In this document: piece after piece, positions 29,201 to 44,800 of the stretch
Layout of the letters: every line of letters begins with the position of its first letter
Numbering within the stretch: the stretch's first letter is position 1
From: Phallusia mammillata
Lineage: Eukaryota > Chordata > Ascidiacea > Phlebobranchia > Ascidiidae
Direction: 5' to 3'
DNA: 64,000 nucleotides
Assembly (NCBI GenBank): GCA_003260075.1
Contig: QLIY01000503.1
Span: 1-64,000, forward strand
Translations under genes and position numbers: made by a program
Notes under the pieces: generated by a model
Seen by the model: the letters and a program-made list of their open reading frames with translations, nothing else
Told to the model about the DNA's origin: nothing
Database searches by the model: none

Positions 29201-32200
29201 GGTACTTGAGATATCTTTGTTACATAACAATAAGCAACATACATTTGCTAAGCTGATGGTTAATCAAAATATGTTTAATTCACTAAAGATGGGATTGGGA
29301 TTTAGTTCACAATGAAATGTGATTTGCTATTACCCAAACTCATGTGTACAGTGCAATGCATATAAAACAGTAAAACACAACAACGTGACAATGTTCACAT
29401 TAGGCAACTACAAATACAAAAATTGTAAACACTACTTACGAATATGTCATGATGGATAAAGCAGATTGTTCTAGGGGGGGGGGGAAACAAATACCATTGT
29501 TCCACACTGCGTGGTTAAAACTTGTACAACAAACACGATATGTGAAACTTGTTATCACACAGGGTCCCAAGTTGTTTTACTTTGGTAGCCGGCTTAAAAA
29601 CCTACATCTGACTCCATTACCCACAACAGAGTACTTGATATATATTTGTTATATAACAATAAGCAACATACATTTTCTAAGCTGATGGTAAATCAAAATA
29701 TGTTTAATTCACTAAAGTTGGGATTGGGATTTAGGGGGGGGGGGCTGAGGAAAGACTCCCTGGGTATTTATCTCCGGCCGGTAAACATCCAACTGACGTC
29801 CAAATCTTATTCAAACAAACTATAGAATGTGGTCCATAGTAAGCTGGACATTCAGAGGGGAAGACTAAAATGAAAGAAAACTTAATAAACAAGATTTTTA
29901 TCATATTAATAGCATTCCCACCCAGGTTTTTTTCAAGGTTTGGTTTGGGTGACCGCTAAGTAGTTTTAAGGGGGGGGGGGTATGTGTACAGTGCAATGCA
30001 TATAAAACAGCAAAAACACATATCAAAAACAACATGACAATGTTCACATTAGGCAACTACAAATACAAAAATGTTAAACACTACTTACGAATATGTCATG
30101 ATGGATAAAGCAGATTGTTCTACTGAGGAAAGACTCCCTGGGTATTTATCTCCGGCCGGTAAACATCCAACTGACGTCCAAATCTTATTCAAACAAACTA
30201 TAGAATGTGGTCCATAGTAAGCTGGACATTCAGAGGGGAAGACTAANCTCGGCGGGGAAGACTAAAATGAAAGAGAACTTAATGAACAAGATTTTTATCA
30301 TATTACTAGCATCTTCACCTATTCCGAAACAGTTTAGTTGTTGCGTGGCATCACCAGAATCTGCTGTTAATTTGATGTCTTCCGTGTAATTAAACAAGGC
30401 CCTGAAACACAAACAACATAGTTAATCAGTGACATACCAAAAAAAGTTGCTGACATGCATTTTTGTGCCGCTAAAAAGCAGATTATGTAAACAGTTGATG
30501 CAAAAAGCCCAATCTAGCTGTAGCTGCGTTTAGATCAGTGGTTGTCAAACCTTTACACAAACAACATAGTTAATCAGCTAAAGTAACTGACATACACTTT
30601 CAGAATGCATTTTGTTTAAAATGCATGTTTTGTAACTGCTGATGCATAAGCCGATTTCAATTGAAGATCCGTATGAATACTAATTTGCAAGGACATGCAC
30701 TTATAATGATGCATATATGAGGAAAAAAGCATGTTTAGCAACTGTTGATGCAAAAGTCCAATACTTTAACTGTATATCGGCAATGCATTTGCAAGGTACA
30801 TTACATCTACTGTTGCACCATGTTTAGTTATTGTTTCAACCAAGAACAAACAAACTTTCTACCACTCACTACTGTGTTACATTCACCAAAAAGCATGTTT
30901 TGTAAAAGTTGATTTACGACAGAGCAATTTTCCTGTGATTGATGCAGAGAAATGGAAAGAATAAAATTTGATGCAGAGAAATGGCAAGAAATAAAACAAA
31001 CACAAAAAACTGACCTGTATGTAAGGACAGACAATGGGGTTGTTTCCGCTGTGGTAAGTTTGGGTGGGTACTCCTGCCCCTCAGGCAAACATTTCACAGT
31101 GTTCCATACATTCACCATAGGGGGGGGGGACCATAGTAAGTTGGGCAAGGAGTAGGTAAATCTGCAAAAAGATTGTAGCAAATTCATGCTTATTTACATA
31201 CAGTAACACTTGGGTAATCCGAACCCATTTGGACCCAAAAATCTATTCGGAATAGGGATTAACTGTGTTAACTGATATCAATTAGTTAAAGCCTTACCAC
31301 ATTACAAATCATTTGTGTCTCAAGTTTTGTCCAAATTAGGCAAAGATCTGGATTAACTGAATCTGGTTTAACCAATTTTAACTCTATTTACATACAAGTT
31401 ATATAAAACATAATAATCACCTATTCCAAAACAGTCCAGTTGTTCTGTGGTCGATCCAGCATCTGCTCCTGCCTTTATTGTTTCAAACCCAGCCTTTAAT
31501 GCCCTGAAAAGAGACATAAGAGTGTCAACAAATCAACAGTTACATCCTAGCTAGTTGTTCACGCAAAAGCTGAGTTAAGTCACATATTTTAGACTGTTTT
31601 TGGCAAATTATTTAAAACAAGGTGTTCTAATCCTGAGACGATGAAGGGCCACATTAGGGTTTGGTTTTTTAATTTTTGGTAAATTGTAAATAACAACTCA
31701 CCGAAATGTTAGGGAAGATAATGTCAAACGTTCTGTGGAAGAAATTGTGTCTGGATATTTGTCGCCATCTACTAAGCATTTGGCGCTGGCCCAAACCGTT
31801 TTCATGCAATCCACTGAATGGGGTCCATAGTAAGTTGGGCAAGTCACGGGAAGATCTGATAATTAAATAGAAACATATTCATACAACTTTGCATCAAAAA
31901 TATGTTTGCCTTTGATCTAAAGTTTTAATCATTAGGGTTTTGCTAGCCTTTTTTTATGTTATTACCTTGTTTGGTGCATTAAGAACAATGTTTTTGAATA
32001 GCGTGCCCTAATTACCCTGATAAACACGCTGTTAACAGGACATTCAAACATTGGATAAGTAGTATACAACTCCCAGTAGAGCAAAATATAGTTTATGCAC
32101 TCTTTAAAGTTTTTAACCGATGTGAATTCGGCAAGCTTAACATGCCATGAAGTAATCAAAGGGGGGGGGGGCATGCTTACGTTTCATTCTTTTTTCCTTT

Positions 32201-32761
32201 GTTTATCGTGCAGTGTTCTAGTCGCATTCAGTGTTATTTACCCTGATGAAGACGACCTGTACAGGACGTCGAAATGTCGGAATAAAAATACATTTGCCAA
32301 AAGAGCTCTATAGACTTGATACTATGCCTGGCAGCAACAGCTTATTTAGTGAATTCAACATGTTTTGGAGGAAGTCTGAATCCCAAAACATGCCATGAAG
32401 TAATCAAAGCCCTGCTGAAATACCAGCCACTAAAAAAGAAACTTGGAAAACAGGAAATGTTAACAATTGTACCAATTCCAAAACAGTTCAGTTGTTCTGA
32501 AGAAATTCCAGAGTCTGCATCAGCTTTGATCGCTTCCATTTCTGTCCGTACATCTCTGCAGAAAAACTCTCTTGATTATTACAAACACCAAAGCATGCAT
32601 ATTTGTGACCAAGTAAATATTTCAAGATATTAAGGTTATAAAAACTGCACTATTGCATATTAAAAGAAAAAGGAAAGACTCGATTTCACAATATTTAAAC
32701 AATCATATTTCAATCGGGTGTGCATATTTGTGCTGGTGCATTATATTGTGGAGTTTTGATA

Positions 32762-32819
<58 letters not shown>

Positions 32820-35800
32820 TAACGATAAACTTACACACTAAATATTTAACAAGTTTTTTGATGAAAAGCGCATACTACACCAGTCTAATAAGCCACAAAA
32901 AACAAGAGCCCAGACCATTCAGGTCTAACACATCGTCCATTTATTAACTTAGAAATTCTATCCAAATAATACATGCAGTTTGTAGTTACATGAAAACTAT
33001 CAGCAAATTGGGTATGCAATTATACAGAATCACCATTTTAAGAAAACTATGCATCTATTGAGCATTAAAAGTCAACTTTTAGACACAAAAAATTAGGTGT
33101 TTATTTTACTCACAAGTCATGACTTAGAAACTGTAATATCCAAATAATACATACAGTTTAGTTACATGAAAAATATTAGTGAACCAGGAATGCAATTATA
33201 CAGTATCACCATTTAAACAAAACTATACATCTACTAAGCATTAGAAGTCTACTTTTGGACAAAAACAATTAAGCATTTGTTTTACTCACGAGTAAGTCAT
33301 GACAGATAAAGCTGCTTGTTCGGTGGAAGAAAGTTTAGCAGGATATTCAATTCCAGCAGGCAAACATCCAACCAATGTCCAGATTTTATTCAAACAGGCC
33401 ACAGTGTGTGGCCCATAGTAAGTTGGACATTCAGTTGGAAAATCTAACAAATAATAAAATGTGAATAAAGCTTTTAGCTAACACTGATTGGTATTTATTT
33501 GCTGAGAGTAAAAGTAGAATACAGCAAACCTAATTTAAACTGGATGCGATTAATCCAGAGGGAGCGTAATTCAGACAAAATGCAAGGTACTAATGATTTG
33601 TAATGGGGTACGGCTTTAACTAATTGACATTGGTTTATCCAGATCTTTGCCTAATTCAAATGTTTGTTTGTTCAAAAAGGTCCGGACAAACAGAGGTTTG
33701 CTGTATGTCTTGACAACATAGAAAAAAGTTACATGCTCCCATTCAGATAGACTATATTTTCTCAAAGTACTCTTTTCTGCAGGTTTAATGCCTAGAGGCA
33801 AAGAAAAAACACAAAACAATAGATTTTTTTTACTTATTCCAAAACAGTTTAGCTGCTGTGCACCATCACCGCCATCAGCATTTATTTTGGTGTTTTCTGT
33901 GTAAGCCAGCAATGCACTGAAACAAAAAATGTGTTTTAAGCAGGTTTTTGCTTCTAAAACGAAAATACAATAGCATCACAACAATAACTTACAAGTAAGC
34001 TACAGACAGTACACACTGTTTCAACCCATAAGGTTGACTGGTGCCACCAACATAGCCCCCCCAGTCTCTAAGCCCTAATGCGTCAACCCCACCCTGTACT
34101 GTGAGTCCCTGTCACTTAACACTTAGTAACGGTGTAGCTGCAGTGAGTCTACCATCTATCCACCAATTGTGCCCTCAACATTGTCGCGCTTTTTAATGTC
34201 TGAACGTTGCGCAGCTATTTCTGGCTTAGTGAATATGTTAGCGCAATTACGCTGGCATGATTTTGCCCGGCAAAATAAACTCAACTCAACTATGGTCAGA
34301 AAACTAACCTGTATGTGATTATGGTCAAATCTGCAAACTCTTTTGGTGTCAACTTTGGTGGATACTTATGCCCCTCAGGTAAACATTTCACATTGCTCCA
34401 AATTATTTTCATGCATTCTTCCGTGTGGGGCCCATAATATGTTGGACATGGTGTGGGAAAATCTTTAAAACATAGTATGTAGTATCTACATGTTTGGAAA
34501 CATTTGTTTTAGGCTAAAATCATCAAACTTTTGTACACAACACAAATATATCTTCAGTTTCTTATTTAAATAGTTTAATGGTGAAATTAACGGCCCAAAT
34601 AGATGTACAAAGTCACATGTTTTATATTTTCAAGCAGTTGCTGAAACATTTAATATACAAAGCATGTCGCTTTTTACGTCTATTTGGGCTGTTATTTTCA
34701 CCATTAGGGGGGGGGGAAAAACCTAACAGAATCATATACAGTGTTATTCAAATAGAATCTGGTAACAAGAATAGCAATAGAATAGAAATAATTCCCAAAA
34801 TCAATTCAATAGTATCTATGTCCTGCAATAAATCAGCTTTAAACCAAAGCTCACCTATTCCAAAACAGTTCAATTGCTCCACACTTGATCCATTGTCTGC
34901 ATTTGATTTCGTGGTTTCAAATGTGGCCTTTAAATTACTGCAGAAAACATGAGAGTAAAATTCACGAAACAAAGTCGACATTTTTCAACTCTAGAAAACC
35001 AATAGATACCAACCTGTACGTTAACTTCGACAAAGCTGTTTCTTCAGAAGTAGATAGTTTTGGTGGAAAATCATGTCCTGCTGGTAAACACCCACTTATA
35101 TTCCAAACTCTTTCCAGACAAGCCATTGTATGAGGACCATAGTAGGTTGGACACTCCACAGGAATTACTAAAAAGAAAAAATTGAACCCTCAAAACACCA
35201 AATATATACAATCATATTTAAAGTTTTAATTGTAAAAAAAAAACTGTTTGAATATATTAAAACTCCTTGTATTTTGGATACACCATGCATGGTTTCAAAT
35301 ATTCTGAGCAAACAGATTAAACCTAGTAATTGCGCATTTCACATGACGATGACTATTGAAACATTGCGGTGTTTTACATGCAAATACTGGCTTTGACCTT
35401 TTTGTCCTTGTATTTTTAATTACAATAGTTTGGACAAGTTCGTAAAATAGTTTCATGTACTATCATTTGGAGTAGAGCTGGTCGACCATTTTATGCCACC
35501 GGCCAGTTTTTAATCGCTTTATAATATAGCAAGCTATATTCGCCTACAAACATTATCTAAAGACTACGCTTAACTCGTGTGCCCAGTTTTACAACATGTC
35601 CAGATGCAGGCTTTCTCCTAGGTTGAGAACCCCTAATTTTAAACCAACACTTTAATCAATAAAAGAAAAACTCACCCATCCCTAAGCAGTCCAACTGTGC
35701 AGATGCCATACCAGCATCTGCATCAGCTTTGATTGCCTTAATGTTGTTTTGCAAATCACTGCAACAAAAAACATAGTTACCGAGCATGGAAAAAGAGTCT

Positions 35801-38800
35801 CTTGATTACAGTTTAGAAAAATTCACTTCGTTAAAAGAAATATTCACAATAAACAACATACTAAAGTAAGATGATCACGCATTCATACTGGGACAAGCCC
35901 TGAAGCGGTAAATCCCACTGCAGTTTAGATTTTTCTAGTCAATACATTGTCAATACAGCCATATAGCTTGATGACTGGCTGATTTAATATAATGCCCCCA
36001 ACAGGACTTGTGTATTAGGAAATTCCAATGTACCCTTAGAAACACTATACACAGACTTACATGGATGTATTCTATATACACCAGTACTTGGCAGTTATAT
36101 TTATGATTAGACTAATGTACCCTTTTATTACAGTTACACCAGTTTCTACTTGCATTTCAACAAACAATCTTTTTGCCTGAAACATTGTAATTGAACAAAA
36201 ATCATTGAGTAACATTTGTTCAAACATAAAACTAGAGATATCCTTTTGGGCACAAGAACAGACACACACCAAAGCCACTTACGTATAGTTTAATGCAGAC
36301 AAGGCAGCTTGTTCGGCTGAGGAAAGTCTGTCTGGGTGTTTTTTTCCGGCAACCAAACATCCAATGTCCTTCCAGACTATTTTTAAACAATCCACTGAAT
36401 GAGGTCCATAATAAGTGGGACATTCAACAGGAAGATCTGCAGCAAAACATATTCAAAACAAAACATCAAATACAACATAAGTTTATGGTGAAAACAACAG
36501 CAACATGCTTTATATTTCAAACATTTCGGCAAGGGGGGGGGGATTTATGAATGGAAAATGAAACGATTAGCAAGAACGAATTACGATGGAAAACGACCTG
36601 CTCCTAACGAAAATATTGTCACAAATGGTGCTTTTCTATAGGGTCTTGTTCTGTTATGCAAACATACAACAACAAAAAACACCTCACATTGTTTTTATCT
36701 TATTACAGGAAAGATACGACAATTATATACCAGAAGATACTTCTCTCCTTCTAATAGCCCTAACAGTGTCAGGACTGTTAGCTGGAGGAATTCTGGGTGC
36801 TTTATCCATTGGGTTCATTCTAGCACGATTTAGCCGCAAACAGTCAATGGCAATCATGAACCTCACCAATATTCTAGCTGTTGCTACTCTGTGTATAGGA
36901 GGCCCTCTAATACCGTCGTACGAATGTATTATCATTGGAAGGTTCATAATGGGACTTTTTTCTGGCTTTGGAATGAGTACGTTATAGTTTGTTTTGTTTT
37001 TTTCATTGTTTTCTTCTTGTGTCAGCATTTTGGCTGTTAAACTGTTGAAACGAAAATATAGCATTTTTTTAAAATATAGCACGTTTTTAAACGGTTAATT
37101 TTAAATGTTTACCTCACACCCTAATTCCTTGGGGGGGGGGCAAAGGATGTCGCTTTTTACATCTATGTGGGCCGTTATTTTTACCATTGAACTTATAAAC
37201 AGATCCATACATACGGTTTCAAAATACAACATAATCATCACAAAATGTCACCTATTCCGAAACAATTGAGTTGTTGAGCTGATATTCCAGCATCTGCCTC
37301 AGTTTTGATGTGTTCAGTGTGGGAAAACAAGGCCCTTAAATAAAGAGAGTCAAAAAACAGAGTAAAAAATAACAACAGCTCAAACTAACCTGTATGTGAG
37401 AACAGTTAAGGTGTTGAATTCGGTGGTTGAAAGTTTAGGGGGAAATTCGTGCCCCGCTGGCAAACAAGTCACTAAATCCCAAATAGCTTCCATGCAAGCC
37501 ACAGAATGAGGGCCATAATATGTTGGACATGTTGCAGGAAAGTCTGGAAATTTAAGAGGAATTTTTGGCACAACAAACTGAGACACAATTTAGGCTTTTC
37601 TTATTTGTCACACTATTACTATAATAGTAGGACACATTTTACTTTTGCAATGACATCTGCTACTGTCATACAGTGATTTTACCCATCTGAAGCAAAGGGG
37701 AAAAATTAAATTGTTTTGTACCAATATACTGTGTTTTGTTGCTAAAATTAACTTGCAAAGATCAAGAATTGATGCTCTGAAGAAAACACTTGCAAATGTC
37801 ACTTACCTATTCCAAAACATTCCAGTTGATCTGTGCTTGAACCAGCATCTGCATCTGCTTTGGTGGTTTCAAATTTTGTCTTTAAATCACTGAAAATCAA
37901 CAGGTTCAAACAATTATTTGAAACTCGATTAAATATATATTCCTATCAATATATTTCTATTGAGTAGTTTTTTAAGCAATTTAATGCCATATGCAGTAAA
38001 AAGCATGTTGTTCAAAACATATGCTACCTATACAATTAAACAGTAAGTGATTAGCTAAATCATATGCAGTCAATATAGGCCAAAACTTTGGCAGTATTGC
38101 AGCACATAGCATTTCATGTTCAAGCTTGTTACTTGACATATTGGAATTATGACCAAAAACAGTCCAGTCGCCAAGCACCACATGTCTAATCTAGTTCTAA
38201 TTGAAACTGGAACTCGCTTAAACCGGACCTTACTTGTATCTTTGGCTGTTCAGTAGACCAGGATACTCTTACAATGAGTTATTTTAAATAGTAACCCAAT
38301 TGACACTTACTGATAAGTCAAAGTTATCAAACTGTTGATCTCGCTGGAAGAAAGTTTTGCCGGATAATCATCTCCTTCTGGCAAGCACTTTGCATTAATC
38401 CAAGTTACATTTATGCAGTCAATGGAGTGAGGGCCGTAGTAGGTCGGACACAAGGCAGGAAGAACTAAGGAATAAAATCAGAATAAACAACACCAAGTAT
38501 TTCACCAATATGTAACCTATTTATTCACATATTTTAAGTCATATTTGTACGAGAGCTACACTATTTTTATAAGTTAAATACAACTAAAATAACATTTTTT
38601 CTTAAATCAAAACAAAATTTAATTTTAAACTTTTTTAGTACTTATCAGGTTAAGAAACAAATACTAAGATTCTGAAAACCAGATGTGGCCATCTAAAGAT
38701 CCACAGGTCCCCTAATCCTGATGTCAATCAAGTTTATAGAGCTCTTCTGTCAAACGTATTTTTATTCTGACGTTTCGATGTCCTATACAGGCCGCCTTCA

Positions 38801-41800
38801 TCAGGGTAAAAAATGATTGATTGATTTTTACCCTGATGGAGACGACCTGTATAAGACGTCGAAACATCGGAATAAAAAATATTTGCCAAAAGAGCTCTAT
38901 AAACTTGATATTTTGCCTGGCAGCAATAGGGGGGGGGGTTATATATCCTGATGTCAATGAGTAAAAACAATTATAATTTTACCGGTTCCGAAGCAGTCTA
39001 CTTGATCAGCAGTGTTTCCAGCATCTGCGTCATTCTTTATTGTTTCGAAGCTTGTTACCAAGGCACTGAAAGCAGAATGTAATTTAATTATCAACTTATT
39101 CAATCTGTGTAAGTGATTTAACTTAATAAACTGACTGATGAAAGCATTAGTGTTTGTTGAAATTTTCCAGAATAAACCAAATCACTTTTAAACTGAATTC
39201 AAGTCATAGTGTAATTCACAAACAAATTGCTCCCAGTCTATTCTATCTCTGCGAATGATATAACTTGCTAACTGACAAGGGCGTTAGCATTTGTTGAAAT
39301 GTTCAAGAATATACCATGTCACTTTTGTGTCAATTTGGGTCAATATATTTCTCACAGGGGGGGGGGGGAAGAGCTCTATAAACTCGATATTTTGCCTGGC
39401 AGCAATATATATATTCTGATGTCAATGAGTAAAATTTTTTATAATTTTACCGGTTCCGAAGCAGTCTACTTGATCAGCAGTGTTTCCAGCATCTGCGTCA
39501 TTCTTTATTGTTTCGAAGCTTGTTACCAAGGCACTGAAAGCAGAATGTAATTTAATTATCAACTTATTCAATCTGTGTAAGTGATTTAACTTAATAAACT
39601 GACTGATGAAAGCACTAGTGTTTGTTAAAATTTTTCAGAATAAACCAAATCGCTTTTAAACTGAATTCAAGTCACCGGTAATTCACAAACAAAGTGCTCC
39701 CAGCAGTTAAGTTTAGGTCTATTCTATCTCTGCAAATGATATAACTTCGTGACTGATGAGGGCGTTAGCATTTGTTAAAATGTTCAAAAATATATACCAT
39801 GTCACTTTTGTGTCAATTTGGGTCAATATATTTCTCACAAATTCAAATTGCATACCAGCAGTACTTACGAGTATGTCATGGCTGCTAAGGCATCTCTCGC
39901 AGTTGAGGTTAAGAAATCAGGGAACTTTTTACCAGCTGGTAAACATCCAACAGCTGCCCAAACAGTTTTTAAGCAATCCAAAGTGTGGATTCCATAATAC
40001 GTTGGACAATCAGCAGGAAAGTCTGAACAAGACAAAATGTATCAAATTAGTTTCCGAAATATTTTAACCACATAACTGCAAAAATAACAAACTAACAATG
40101 CACCAAAGCTCTTTGTACAATAATTTGTCAAGTCTAGATAAAACTGGCTTAGATATATGATTTCTGGATGACTAAAAACGTTTGTTATAGCTGAAACATT
40201 GTTTATACACCGGCTGCCAGAAAAGAAAACTTACTGCACCAAAGAAAACTTTTAGAAACTTAGAAAAGCCAACATATTATCCCCCCATGTTGTGTTCATA
40301 AATAAGCTACTAGTGAAACAACAAATATGTTACACAAAATTCTCACTTATTCCAAAACAGTTCAGTTGTTCAGTTGAATTCCCCCCATCAGCTCCCATCT
40401 TGATATTTTCGATGAGGGCTAACAAACCCCTAACACATAAAATTGCATGTTATTCAGAAAAGGTGATTGTGCAAAAAAAACAAATTTACCTGTATGTCAG
40501 TTTGGACCATATGGAAAACTCGGACGTTGTAAGTTTTGTTGGATATTTTTGGCCTGTTGCTAAACACTTAACGTTGTGCCAAACCGTTATCGTGCAGTTC
40601 ATAGAATGGGGACCATAATATGTTGGACATTCATCCGGAAAATCTATTAAAGCAATGTAACTGTTCAACTCAATGCTCGAATCTAACAGCAAAAAAACAA
40701 AAACTGACCTATTCCAAAACAGTTCAGTTGATCTGAGCTTGAACCAGCATCTGCACTTGCTTTGATGGCTTCAAACTGAGTCTTCAAATCACTACAAAAC
40801 AAATTCATTGTTGTTAACTATCCTTTTAATAACTGTTGTGCAATGTTAATTTGACTGGCCCATATAAGAAAATCATGTGCTAAAGTAGAAGATCACTGAA
40901 ATTCTTGTTTTTTTATTTGGAAAGTAAGCATTGGACAATGTTTCAACCTACAAAATCTCACCAGTGCAGCTGGTGTATAGCATAACTACGACATTGTAGT
41001 TTGTTGGGGGTAACAGACGAAAAAGCCATGCCTAACCAAAAATGTTTGATACCTTGTCACCAGATGCACTATTTACAGCAGGGGTGGGCAAACTTTTCAG
41101 TGCAAGGGCCGCATTCAAAAGTTTATAATCTTATCGGGCCGCATGGTATTTCACCAACGGCTGCCAATTGCTTGCTTGTTGTTTTGTTTTAAAATAACTG
41201 ATGTAAAGAATAAGGTTTGTATCATATATATATCATTTAAAGTCGCCTAAAATGCTCTGATTAACAATTTCTAACTTGTGCATAAATTTAGCTGAACGGA
41301 GCTAACTGTTTATGACGTCATAAACTGTATTGTGACGATTGCAGTGCCTGTTTTTTCGCATTGTTTGCACGTAATAAGCGGATAAAAAGCCTGGCACATA
41401 TGGTTACTAGACTGCTAATCTTTTTTCCAGTCCCACGAAATCTGTTTTAGCAGTTTAAAAATCAAAATATTTAGCAAAATAGATTGCGGCCGCAGGTTGT
41501 GCACCCCTGCGCAAAATTATTACATAGTATATTTTCAGCTTTATGCAAATACGTTTGTTCATGACTGTACAAACATTGGTTGAAACGCTACAATTGTAAT
41601 TGTTTCAAAAAAACAAGCGTTTGTTGCAACAAAGGCTGAACCACGTTTTTTGTTAATGAAGTCCTTGTGCCAAAGTTTGGGCGTCAACAGTGCAAAGTGG
41701 GCTGTATTTGAAAACGTGAATCGCTTTTACTTTTATCGAACGAAGAAATTGTGTCAAGTGACGATTTGCATAATAACGTGGCAGAAACAACAGGCTAAAG

Positions 41801-44800
41801 CACGTGAAAAGTATCTGTGTTTAGTTCCAAAGTATCGAACGGGTACAGATACTGCATATGGCATTGGTATCGGCAAGTCGCACCCCCGGTATTTTTAAAA
41901 CTCTGCGCCTGTGCTCATAGTACTATTCAGCGTTACTCGGAAACATTTGGCGGGCCGCATGAACTCCTTTGCCGGGCCGCATGCGGCCCGCGGGCCGTAG
42001 TTTGCCCACCCCTGATTTACAGCTTATAGGCAGTGATTCTCAAACTACACAAGTGTGCCTTGAGAGATTTCCAGGTGTGCCGCGAAGTATTCCCAATTTT
42101 AAAGTAAAACATTCCCTGGTGTTTTAGGACTTCATGACAAAATATGTGTGGGTGCATGACAACATTTCAGTGCTGATGTTTATGTTATGGGTAATGAAAA
42201 GCATCTATACCAGTGGTTCCCAACCAGGGCCCATGCCCCACCCCCCAGGGGAGCCACCAGCTGTGTTCCGGGGGGGCAAGGGTGTAGATTAACTAGAAAC
42301 ACACACTAAAAGCGGGGGGGGGGGTATTGTTTGCACATAAAAAGCCTGGCGCGTATGGTTAATTTTCCAATCCCACGAAATCTGTTTTAGCAGTTTGAAA
42401 GTCAAAATAGATTGCGGTCGCAGGTTGTGCACCCCTGCGCAAAATTATTACATAGTCTATTTTCAGCTTTATGCAAATACGTTTGTTCATGATTGTACAA
42501 ACATTGATTGAAACGCTACAATTGGAATTGTTTCACAAAAAACAAGCGTTTGTTGCAACAAAGGCTGAACCACGTGTTTTGTTAATAAAGTCCTAGTGCT
42601 AACATTAAACAAAAAGTACTGCCTAACTTGATCCAAAGTGACCAAAGTTTGGGCGTCAACAGTGCAAAGTGGACTGTATTTGAAAACGTGAATCGCTTTT
42701 ACTTTTATCGAACAAAGAAATTGTGTCAAGTGACGATTTGCATAATACCGTGGCAGAAACAACAGGCTAAAGCACGCGAAAACTATCTGTGTATAGTTCC
42801 AAAGTAGCGAACGGGTACAGATACTGCACATGGTATTGGTATCAGCAAGTCGCAACCCCGGTATTTTCAAAACTCTGCGCCTGTGCTTATAGTACAATTC
42901 AGCGTTACTCGGAAACATTTGGCGGGCCGCATGAACTCCTTTGCCGNATCTGCGTCATCCTTAATTGCATTCATGTGACTCAATAATCCTCTGCAAAAAC
43001 AAAACAACTTGACACTGGAAAGCAATTTTTTGAGGGAAAAAAAACAGGTTAACATCACATAAATTGGGTAGCATAAACAAATTTGTTATCTTTGAGTATC
43101 ATTTCAAAAAAGCAACATGACAGATTTATTATAAAATAAGACACAAGAGTCCAAAAAAACAAACTATTTTTCGTAAATGATTTATAAAACTGACAATAAG
43201 AACAAAAGGTACATGTGGTGATTTGATCTCTCAATCTGAGATGGTAGTTTTTTAAGAAAACAAATGGGGGGGGGGGATTTAAAGCCGAAATTAGTACCGA
43301 ATTCCACCACGAGATTGCCTTTTACATTTTACAAGGGGGCCACAGGTCCTTCAGGGTTACTTAAAGGGGGCCACGAGGCCAAAAAGTGACTTTTAGGGGG
43401 CCACGGTCCACCAAACGTTGGAAACCACTGATCTATACCCACCACAATGAAGTTGAAGAATAGCATGAAACACCATGCATTGATTAAAGCTAACTTAGCA
43501 TGTAATAGTCTGATGCTTNCGTTGGAAACCACTGATCTATACCCACCACAATGAAGTTGAAAAATAGCATGAAACACCATGCATTGATTAAAGCTAACTT
43601 AGCATGTAATAGTCTGATGCTTTAAACAGCCTTCGTATAGCAAAGTCATGTAACTCACTTAAATGGTAAATTTGACAGTGTTGTTTGTCCAGGAGTGGTG
43701 AGTTTAGGAGGATAATCATGACCCGCTGGCAAACAATCACTCATGTTCCAAACCCGTTTCAAACAATCCAATGTATGCGGTCCATAGTAGGTTGGACATT
43801 CAACAGGAATATCTGTAAAGAAAATATATTCTAACTCAGTGGTCTGAAGCAAATGTACCATCTGGGAGCATAAAGAAACAAATCAGGGAAAACGAAATAT
43901 GGCTGTAAAATATAGGCTTTTTCCTACTGATTATGTTTTCAATTATATTTTACAGTTTCATGTTTATTATTGCAACTTAAATTTCTTTGTTGGTCACTGT
44001 TGACAAACAGTAAGAAATATATCAGTAAAGATAAAAGGCTAGTAACAAAACAGTCATCATTCTACAACAGAACAGTAAAATTAGGCCTGTAACTTGGCAT
44101 TGCAGTGCATTAAAAAGGCAATAGGAATATCATGACCTAGAAGCTGTAGGCAATAGATGAAACATGAAAAAATTATATACTAACAGATTACAGACGACAC
44201 ATAAACAGAAAATAAGTTAAAGTCAATATCTTACTGAATCCAATGCAGTCCAGCTGTGCTGACGTGATACCGGCATCTGCGTCGTCCTTAATTGCATTCA
44301 TGTGACTCAATAATCCTCTGCAAAAAAGCAATAGTGATGATTTGATCTCTCAATCTGAGATGGTAGTTTTTTAAGAAAACAAATGAGATCAACATCACAC
44401 TAATAGTCACAAAAATAACACAAACAAATCCCTGGTTGTCATTTCAAATATATAACAAACTTGAATAACAACAAGAACCATAAGTAAAAAGATAAAATCT
44501 TTTTTTACTTTTTACAATACAAGTCACAATAAGAGCAAAAAGGTGTTCATTTTTATAGTTTAGGTACAGCCTTAAAAGTTTGGTATCACACATATGTATT
44601 AGAATTTCAATGCAGACAAAATATCTAACTAGCCTGTGTACCGGTAGTCACATACATAATGGTCTCACGATTTGTACCGGTACAACTATAGGAACCAGTA
44701 CCACCATTTGTACCACAGCATGAGCAGCAAAAATGAAGACTATAATGAACCTTATATCTATGGAATTAAGTTCATGAAAACCACTCAGTGATTTGTCCTT

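Noticed and set aside
32342..32539. A separate small minus-strand gene around unit 23 exon B
   Set aside because: The open frame is exon B read through into intron sequence; the acceptor and donor fit the giant gene.
42487..42918. 143-codon ORF on the minus strand within the hAT duplicate
   Set aside because: Lies in a partial copy of a non-autonomous element, shows no transposase motif and is not open in the companion copy at 41079-42014.
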